12,564 bases of DNA from Gammaproteobacteria bacterium (GTDB taxonomy: Bacteria; Pseudomonadota; Gammaproteobacteria; Burkholderiales; Burkholderiaceae_C): contig JAHIQV010000421.1 of NCBI GenBank assembly GCA_018903185.1, positions 1 to 12,564 of the forward strand. The letters are read 5' to 3'. A program made the position numbers and the translations under genes. The notes below the pieces were generated by a model. That model was not told the origin of the DNA. It saw only the letters and a program-made list of their open reading frames with translations, and did not search any database. Of the stretch, positions 8,059-12,564 are shown in pieces (the first letter of the stretch is position 1; every line of letters starts with the position of its first letter).

Positions 8059-9432
8059 TCAGACGGTGTGTGTAGCGGCCGCGTCGGCCTTGATCATGGC
8101 CGCGAACTCGGGCCGGAAATGCTTGAGCATGGCGCGCACAGGCATGGCGGCTGCATCACCCAGGGCGCAGATGGTGCGGCCCATGATGTTCTCGGCCACG
8201 TTGTCCAGCAGTGCCATGTCCGTGGGTTTCGCTTCGCCGCGGTGGATCTTGTCCACCAGGCGCCAGAGCCAGCCCGTGCCTTCACGGCAGGGTGTGCATT
8301 GGCCGCAGGACTCGTGCATGTAGAAGTACGACAGGCGCTTGAGCGATTCGACCATGCAACGCGAGTCGTCCATCACGATCACGGCGCCCGAGCCCAGCAT
8401 GGAGCCGGCCTTGGCGATCGAGTCGTAGTCCATGGTGCAGTCCATGATGATGGACGCGGGCAACACGGGCGAAGACGACCCACCAGGGATCACGGCCTTG
8501 AGCTGGCGTCCTGTGCGCACACCGCCGGCGAGCTCCAGCAGCTTGGCGAACGGCGTGCCCATGGGCACTTCGTAGTTGCCGGGCAGGTTGACGTCGCCGC
8601 TGACCGAGAAGATCTTGGTGCCGCCGTTGTTGGGCTTGCCGCATTCCAGGTAGGCCGAGCCTCCGTTGCGGATGATCCAGGGCACCGCAGCGAAGGTCTC
8701 GGTGTTGTTGATCGTGGTCGGCTTGCCGTACAGGCCGAAGCTGGCCGGGAACGGCGGCTTGAAGCGCGGCTGGCCCTTCTTGCCCTCCAGCGATTCGAGC
8801 AGCGCGGTTTCTTCACCGCAGATGTAGGCACCAAAACCGTGGAAAGCGTGCAGCTGGAAGCTGAAGTTGCTGCCCATGATGTTGTTGCCCAGGTAGCCGG
8901 CAGCGCGGGCCTCTTCCAGTGCGGCTTCGAAGCGTTCGTAGACTTCGAAGATTTCGCCGTGGATGTAGTTGTAGCCGACGCTGATGCCCATGGCGTACGC
9001 CGCGATCGCCATGCCTTCGATGACGATGTGCGGGTTGAACATCAGGATGTCGCGGTCCTTGCAGGTGCCCGGCTCACCTTCGTCCGAGTTGCAGACCAGG
9101 TACTTCTGGCCCGGGAACTGGCGGGGCATGAAACTCCACTTCAAGCCGCTCGGAAAACCGGCGCCACCACGCCCGCGCAGGGCCGATTCCTTGACGGTGG
9201 CGATCACCTGATCCTGCGTCATGCCGGCCACGCCGGTTTCGGGGTTCGGTGCCGAACCATCCTGACCCAGGATCTTGCGCAGGGCCTGGTAGCCACCGCG
9301 CGCTTCGTAGTCCTTCAATGACCAGTTGCTGCCGTTCAGATCCTTGTAGATCTGCGGTTCGATGTGACGGCCATGGAAACAGGTCTGCACGCCGGTGGCG
9401 CTGAACTGCGAAATCACCTGTTCTGCGTTCAT
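8059..9432 (-). CDS. nuoF: NADH-quinone oxidoreductase subunit F (NADH- and FMN-binding)
   Basis: Catalytic entry subunit (457 residues) that oxidises NADH via FMN and feeds the [4Fe-4S] cluster N3. The glycine-rich FMN/NADH-binding stretch [16 protein letters not shown] is at 86-101, the nucleotide-site motif [16 protein letters not shown] at 115-130, and [17 protein letters not shown] at 201-217. N3 ligands are Cys376, 379 and 382 in [15 protein letters not shown] and Cys422 in ICALGDAA. The frame is open upstream to 9501, but the ATG at 9432-9430 is preferred: it overlaps the nuoE stop as ATGA, has AGAGGG at 9439-9444 six bases upstream, and gives the expected N-terminus ([10 protein letters not shown]). 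The extra upstream residues are the Arg/Gly-rich shadow of nuoE. Confidence 0.98.
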   Translation of the reverse strand: MNAEQVISQFSATGVQTCFHGRHIEPQIYKDLNGSNWSLKDYEARGGYQALRKILGQDGSAPNPETGVAGMTQDQVIATVKESALRGRGGAGFPSGLKWSFMPRQFPGQKYLVCNSDEGEPGTCKDRDILMFNPHIVIEGMAIAAYAMGISVGYNYIHGEIFEVYERFEAALEEARAAGYLGNNIMGSNFSFQLHAFHGFGAYICGEETALLESLEGKKGQPRFKPPFPASFGLYGKPTTINNTETFAAVPWIIRNGGSAYLECGKPNNGGTKIFSVSGDVNLPGNYEVPMGTPFAKLLELAGGVRTGRQLKAVIPGGSSSPVLPASIIMDCTMDYDSIAKAGSMLGSGAVIVMDDSRCMVESLKRLSYFYMHESCGQCTPCREGTGWLWRLVDKIHRGEAKPTDMALLDNVAENIMGRTICALGDAAAMPVRAMLKHFRPEFAAMIKADAAATHTV

Positions 9433-9965
9433 GCTTTGCCCTCTGCGGCCTTCAGGCCGTCGACCAGCTGATCGAGCTTCTCGTTGCTCATGAAACTGCA
9501 CATGTGGCGGTCATTCACCAGCATCACCGGTGAATCGGCACACGCGCCCAGGCATTCGCTCTGCTGCAGGGTGAAGAGGCCATCGGCCGTCGTTCCACCC
9601 ATTTGCACGCCGAGCTTGTGCTCCAGATGCGCCAGCGCCTTGCCGCCGTCGCGCAACAGGCAGGGCAGGTTGGTGCAGACGTTGAGCTTGAACTTGCCCA
9701 CCGGCCGCTGGTTGTACATGTTGTAGAAGGTCGTGACCTCGTGCACGGCCATGACCGGCATGCCGAGGTAGTCGGCAATCGCCTTCTCGGCTTCGAGGGC
9801 GACATGACCCTGCTCTTGCTGCACGATGGACAGACAGGCCATCACGGCCGACTGCGCCTGCTCGGCCGGGTACTTGGCCACTTCGCGGGCGAAACGCGCC
9901 AGCGTGGCTTCGGACAGCTTCATCGCCTGAACGGCGCCGCTGGGGGTCTTGTGCTCAGAGATCAT
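9429..9965 (-). CDS. nuoE: NADH-quinone oxidoreductase subunit E ([2Fe-2S])
   Basis: Thioredoxin-like [2Fe-2S] subunit (178 residues) that pairs with NuoF in the NADH dehydrogenase module and carries cluster N1a. The four ligands are visible as Cys97 and Cys102 (VCTNLPCLL) and Cys138 and Cys142 ([12 protein letters not shown]). The N-terminal helical part contains the family signature [18 protein letters not shown] at 74-91. The start ATG at 9965-9963 overlaps the nuoD stop as ATGA and has a GGAGAG ribosome-binding site at 9974-9979, 8 bases upstream. The stop overlaps the nuoF start in the same way, so nuoD, nuoE and nuoF are linked as two successive coupled junctions. Confidence 0.98.
   Translation of the reverse strand: MISEHKTPSGAVQAMKLSEATLARFAREVAKYPAEQAQSAVMACLSIVQQEQGHVALEAEKAIADYLGMPVMAVHEVTTFYNMYNQRPVGKFKLNVCTNLPCLLRDGGKALAHLEHKLGVQMGGTTADGLFTLQQSECLGACADSPVMLVNDRHMCSFMSNEKLDQLVDGLKAAEGKA
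9439..9444 (-). promoter_or_regulatory. Ribosome-binding site of nuoF (decides the start)
   Basis: The minus strand reads AGAGGG within the last codons of nuoE, six bases before the ATG at 9432. It supports this start over upstream in-frame starts that reach to 9501. Confidence 0.75.
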
Positions 9966-11215
9966 CGGTCAATCTCTCCAAAAACGATGTCCATGGTGCC
10001 GATGATGGCGACCGCGTCGGCCAGCATGTGGCCCTTGGCCATCTCGTCCATGGTGGACAGGTGGGCGAAACCCGGGGCACGGATCTTCAGGCGGTAGGGC
10101 TTGTTGGCGCCGTCGCTCACGAGGTAGATGCCGAACTCGCCCTTGGGGTGCTCTACGGCGGCATAGGCCTCGCCTTCGGGCACATGGAAGCCTTCGGTGA
10201 AGAGCTTGAAGTGGTGGATCAGCTCCTCCATGCTCGACTTCATGGCCTCGCGCGAGGGCGGTGCCACCTTGTGGTTGTCGGTGATCACCGGACCCGGGTT
10301 GGCACGCAGCCAGTCCACGCACTGCTTGATGATGCGGTTGGACTGCTTCATTTCCTCCATGCGGACGAGGTAGCGGTCGTAGGTGTCGCCCGTCTTACCC
10401 ACAGGAATGTCGAAGTCCATGCGGTCGTAGACCTCGTACGGCTGCTTCTTGCGCAGGTCCCAGGCGATGCCGGAGCCGCGCAGCATGGGGCCGGTCATGC
10501 CCAGGTTGAGCGCCCGCTCGGGCGTCACCACGCCGATGCCGACGGTGCGCTGTTTCCAGATACGGTTGTCGGTCAGCAACGTGTGGTACTCGGCCAGGTA
10601 GGTCGGGAAACGCTGGGTGAAGTCGTCAATGAAGTCGAGCAAGGAACCCTGGCGGTTCGTGTTCAGCTCGGCCATCGCCTTGGCGTTGCGGATCTTGCTG
10701 TGCCGGTACTGCGGCATCGTGTCCGGCAGGTCGCGGTAGACACCGCCCGGACGGAAGTAGGCCGCGTGCATGCGAGCACCCGAAACCGCCTCGTACATGT
10801 CGAACAGGTCTTCGCGCTCGCGGAACGCGTAGATCAGGATGGTCGAGCTGCCGCAGTCGTTGCCGTGCGAGCCCAGCCACATCAGGTGGTTGAGCAGTCG
10901 GGTGATCTCGCTGAACATCACACGGATGTACTGCGCACGGATCGGCACCTCGATGCCCAGCAGCTTCTCGATGGCCAGGCAGTAGGCATGCTCGTTGCAC
11001 ATCATCGACACGTAGTCCAGCCGGTCCATGTAGGGCAGCGACTGGATGAAGGTTTTGTGCTCGGCGAGCTTTTCGGTGGCGCGGTGCAGCAGGCCGATGT
11101 GCGGGTCGGCGCGTTGCACGACTTCGCCATCGAGTTCCAGCACCAGGCGCAACACGCCATGCGCAGCGGGGTGCTGCGGCCCGAGGTTCAGGGTGTAGTT
11201 CTTGATTTCGGCCAT
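9962..11215 (-). CDS. nuoD: NADH-quinone oxidoreductase subunit D (49-kDa-type)
   Basis: Peripheral-arm subunit (417 residues) of the NiFe-hydrogenase large-subunit fold that forms the quinone-binding site with NuoB and NuoH. The N-terminal motif [20 protein letters not shown] is at 9-28; His19 corresponds to the quinone-site His38 of Thermus thermophilus Nqo4, and Tyr68 in DRLDYVS to Tyr87. The C-terminus has the usual [20 protein letters not shown] region and the terminal FGEIDR. It is a separate gene, not fused to nuoC as in E. coli. The start follows the nuoC stop after a single base (TGA-A-ATG), with GGAGG at 11227-11231 encoded by the last nuoC codons, 11 bases upstream. The stop overlaps nuoE. 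Confidence 0.98.
   Translation of the reverse strand: MAEIKNYTLNLGPQHPAAHGVLRLVLELDGEVVQRADPHIGLLHRATEKLAEHKTFIQSLPYMDRLDYVSMMCNEHAYCLAIEKLLGIEVPIRAQYIRVMFSEITRLLNHLMWLGSHGNDCGSSTILIYAFREREDLFDMYEAVSGARMHAAYFRPGGVYRDLPDTMPQYRHSKIRNAKAMAELNTNRQGSLLDFIDDFTQRFPTYLAEYHTLLTDNRIWKQRTVGIGVVTPERALNLGMTGPMLRGSGIAWDLRKKQPYEVYDRMDFDIPVGKTGDTYDRYLVRMEEMKQSNRIIKQCVDWLRANPGPVITDNHKVAPPSREAMKSSMEELIHHFKLFTEGFHVPEGEAYAAVEHPKGEFGIYLVSDGANKPYRLKIRAPGFAHLSTMDEMAKGHMLADAVAIIGTMDIVFGEIDR
9974..9979 (-). promoter_or_regulatory. Ribosome-binding site of nuoE
   Basis: The minus strand reads GGAGAG within the 3' end of nuoD, 8 bases before the nuoE ATG that overlaps the nuoD stop. Confidence 0.7.
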
Positions 11216-11216
11216 T

Positions 11217-11837
11217 TCAGTGCAGGCCTCCGTAGTTGTCTTCGCGGATCACGCGCGGCGTGACTTCACGCGGCTCGATCGTGACAGGCTCGTAAACCAC
11301 CCGCGCGCGCTCGGCGTCGTAGCGCATCTCCACATGACCGGAGAGCGGAAAGTCCTTGCGGAAGGGATGCCCGATGAAGCCGTAATCGGTCAGGATGCGG
11401 CGCAGGTCGTTGTGCCCCTCGAACACGATGCCGTACAGGTCAAACGCCTCACGCTCGTACCAGTTGGCCGATGCCCAGAGCGAGGTCACGGAATCAATCA
11501 CGGGGAAGTCATCTTCCGGACAGAACACCCGCACCCGCACCCGCTGGTTCAGACTGACCGACAGCAAGTGCACCACCGCAGCAAAACGCGGACCTTCCCA
11601 GCGACCATCGCCGTAGGTCTGGTAGTCCATGCCGCACAGGTCGATCAACTGCTCAAAACGCGCCTCAGGCGCGTCGCGCAGGGTCTGCATGGCAGCCAGA
11701 TAGTCCGACGCGGCCACGACCAGGGTGAGCTCATCCCGCTCGACATCAAGGGACTGCACGCGCTCACCCAGCAAGGCGGCGAGGGTGTTCTTCAACACTT
11801 CGGGACTGGTGGCGTAAAGGGTGGCGGTTTCGCTCAT
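11217..11837 (-). CDS. nuoC: NADH-quinone oxidoreductase subunit C (30-kDa-type)
   Basis: Peripheral-arm structural subunit (206 residues) that packs against NuoD and NuoI and carries no cofactor. The family signature is at about 126-167: [20 protein letters not shown], then [20 protein letters not shown]. The frame stays open upstream to 12056, but that part runs over nuoB and reads as Arg-rich shadow sequence. The ATG at 11837-11835 gives MSETATLY and the normal family length, so it is chosen even though the ribosome-binding site is weak (AGAAAGACGG). It follows the nuoB stop by 41 bases and ends one base before nuoD. Confidence 0.97.
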   Translation of the reverse strand: MSETATLYATSPEVLKNTLAALLGERVQSLDVERDELTLVVAASDYLAAMQTLRDAPEARFEQLIDLCGMDYQTYGDGRWEGPRFAAVVHLLSVSLNQRVRVRVFCPEDDFPVIDSVTSLWASANWYEREAFDLYGIVFEGHNDLRRILTDYGFIGHPFRKDFPLSGHVEMRYDAERARVVYEPVTIEPREVTPRVIREDNYGGLH

Positions 11838-11878
11838 GGACCGTCTTTCTGACTGAAGCCTGTGGGCCGGTGCGGCGC

Positions 11879-12358
11879 TCAGGCGCGCGCGATGGTGTTG
11901 GTGCGACGGATCTTCTGCTGCAGCTGGATGATCCCGTACAGCAAGGCTTCTGCAGTCGGCGGGCAGCCGGGCACGTACACGTCGACCGGCACGATCCGGT
12001 CGCAGCCACGCACCACCGAGTAGCTGTAGTGGTAATAACCACCGCCGTTGGCGCAAGAACCCATGGACAGAACCCAGCGCGGCTCGGCCATCTGGTCATA
12101 CACCTTGCGCAGGGCGGGCGCCATCTTGTTGCACAGCGTGCCCGCCACGATCATCAGATCGGACTGGCGCGGACTGGCGCGAAACACCTCGGCGCCGAAG
12201 CGCCCGATGTCGTAGCGCGCGGCGGCCGCATGCATCATCTCGACCGCGCAGCAGGCGAGACCAAAGGTCATGGGCCACAACGATCCGGTCTTGGCCCAGT
12301 TCACCACCGAGTCGTAGCTGGTGGTGACGAAGCCTTCCTTGAAAACACCTTCAATCAT
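11879..12358 (-). CDS. nuoB: NADH-quinone oxidoreductase subunit B (cluster N2)
   Basis: Peripheral subunit (159 residues) holding the terminal [4Fe-4S] cluster N2, the direct electron donor to quinone. The ligands are visible: the tandem Cys36-Cys37 in [13 protein letters not shown], Cys102 in [18 protein letters not shown] and Cys132 in [16 protein letters not shown]. The C-terminus [11 protein letters not shown] is typical of Burkholderiales as I remember it. A TTG codon at 12370-12368 could give a four-residue extension (MEQH), but the ATG at 12358-12356 is preferred because a GGAG at 12365-12368 lies six bases upstream of it and the resulting start [10 protein letters not shown] matches the usual family start. 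It is separated from nuoA by 60 bases and from nuoC by 41. Confidence 0.98.
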   Translation of the reverse strand: MIEGVFKEGFVTTSYDSVVNWAKTGSLWPMTFGLACCAVEMMHAAAARYDIGRFGAEVFRASPRQSDLMIVAGTLCNKMAPALRKVYDQMAEPRWVLSMGSCANGGGYYHYSYSVVRGCDRIVPVDVYVPGCPPTAEALLYGIIQLQQKIRRTNTIARA

Positions 12359-12364
12359 GTGCTG

Positions 12365-12368
12365 CTCC
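12365..12368 (-). promoter_or_regulatory. Ribosome-binding site of nuoB (decides the start)
   Basis: The minus strand reads GGAG here, six bases before the ATG at 12358. It supports that ATG over the TTG at 12370-12368, with which the site itself overlaps and which it therefore cannot serve. Confidence 0.75.
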
Positions 12369-12418
12369 AATGCACCCGCTCAGGGCGTGACGCGCTATAC
12401 CGAACCCGCAGACCGCGG

Positions 12419-12564
12419 TCATTCCCAGTCCAGAGCGCCTTTTTTCCATTCGTAGGCAAAGCCCACGACCAGAATCGCCAGGAACACCACACCCGCCCAG
12501 AAGCCGGTGGCACCGATGTCGGCAAAGGCCACCGCCCAAGGGATGAGGAACGCAATCTCAGATC
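12419..12564 (-). CDS. nuoA: NADH-quinone oxidoreductase subunit A (partial, 5' end outside; possible frameshift at edge)
   Basis: C-terminal 47 codons of the small membrane subunit NuoA (about 119 residues in related bacteria). The readable protein is [12 protein letters not shown]..., a hydrophobic helix ([18 protein letters not shown]) and the terminal KKGALDWE before TGA at 12421-12419. This matches the end of betaproteobacterial NuoA, which borders NuoJ and NuoH. At the extreme edge the minus strand reads GATCTGAGATT, where the conserved FDxE motif should read GAT CTG GAG ATT. One G appears to be missing near 12558-12559, which puts the conserved Asp out of frame and makes the preceding codon TCT (Ser). 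It may be a real frameshift, an error at a sequence end, or unusual divergence; only two more bases are visible. There is no sign of damage in the rest. Confidence 0.9.
   Translation of the reverse strand, partial: SEIAFLIPWAVAFADIGATGFWAGVVFLAILVVGFAYEWKKGALDWE

Noticed and set aside
5879..8323. Plus-strand open frame of 814 codons opposite nuoG
   Set aside because: Same antisense effect: it spans the nuoG/nuoF junction and shows biased, domain-free composition with no ribosome-binding site logic.
8068..9321. Plus-strand open frame of 417 codons opposite nuoF
   Set aside because: Shadow of nuoF, whose cofactor-binding motifs are complete on the other strand.
9433..9501. Upstream extension of nuoF by 23 codons
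   Set aside because: The extra residues are the out-of-frame reading of the nuoE end; the ATG at 9432 has the ATGA junction and a ribosome-binding site.
10028..11263. Plus-strand open frame of 411 codons opposite nuoD
   Set aside because: Shadow of nuoD; no motif and compositional bias typical of antisense reading.
11838..12056. Upstream extension of nuoC by 73 codons
   Set aside because: It overlaps nuoB and reads as Arg-rich noise; the ATG at 11837 gives the normal NuoC length.
1..12564. Search for a hidden extra gene, RNA gene, CRISPR array, mobile element or terminator
   Set aside because: The thirteen genes occupy nearly every base; the largest gap is 60 bases, and no tRNA-like fold, spaced direct repeats, transposase motif or stem with T-run was seen.

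Overview
The window is one uninterrupted stretch of a bacterial respiratory complex I operon (proton-translocating NADH:quinone oxidoreductase, NDH-1). All genes are on the minus strand, so transcription runs from high to low coordinates: nuoA (5' part outside the window), nuoB, nuoC, nuoD, nuoE, nuoF, nuoG, nuoH, nuoI, nuoJ, nuoK, nuoL, nuoM (3' part outside). This is the standard order of the 14-gene locus; nuoN would be expected just beyond position 1.

The DNA is GC-rich. nuoC and nuoD are separate genes, not fused as in Escherichia coli. Recalled sequence features (NuoI with an extended N-terminus and a C-terminus ending in ADAKYR, NuoB ending in NTIARA, NuoG of about 700 residues) point to a betaproteobacterium of the order Burkholderiales, most probably the family Comamonadaceae. 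That placement is from memory, not from a search.

Layout: positions 12564-8059 encode the peripheral-arm and NADH-module proteins (NuoB, C, D, E, F), preceded by the tail of membrane subunit NuoA. Positions 8044-5921 encode NuoG. Positions 5924-1 encode the membrane arm (NuoH, J, K, L, M), with the ferredoxin-like NuoI in between. Electrons would pass from NADH to FMN in NuoF, through the iron-sulfur clusters of NuoE/F/G/I to cluster N2 in NuoB, and on to quinone at the NuoD/NuoB/NuoH interface. NuoH, A, J, K, L and M would couple this to proton pumping. Visible cluster-ligand cysteines and the membrane-arm Glu/Lys residues are present in every gene that could be checked.

The genes are tightly packed. 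Four junctions (D/E, E/F, G/H, J/K) are ATGA overlaps, and the largest gap is 60 bases (nuoA/nuoB). There is no room for an extra gene, and no RNA gene, mobile element, CRISPR array, promoter or terminator was recognised. I found no undescribed system. The points worth a second look are a probable one-base frameshift in nuoA at the very end of the window, a His/Asp-rich loop in NuoL, the absence of cluster N7 ligands in NuoG, and the translational-coupling pattern.
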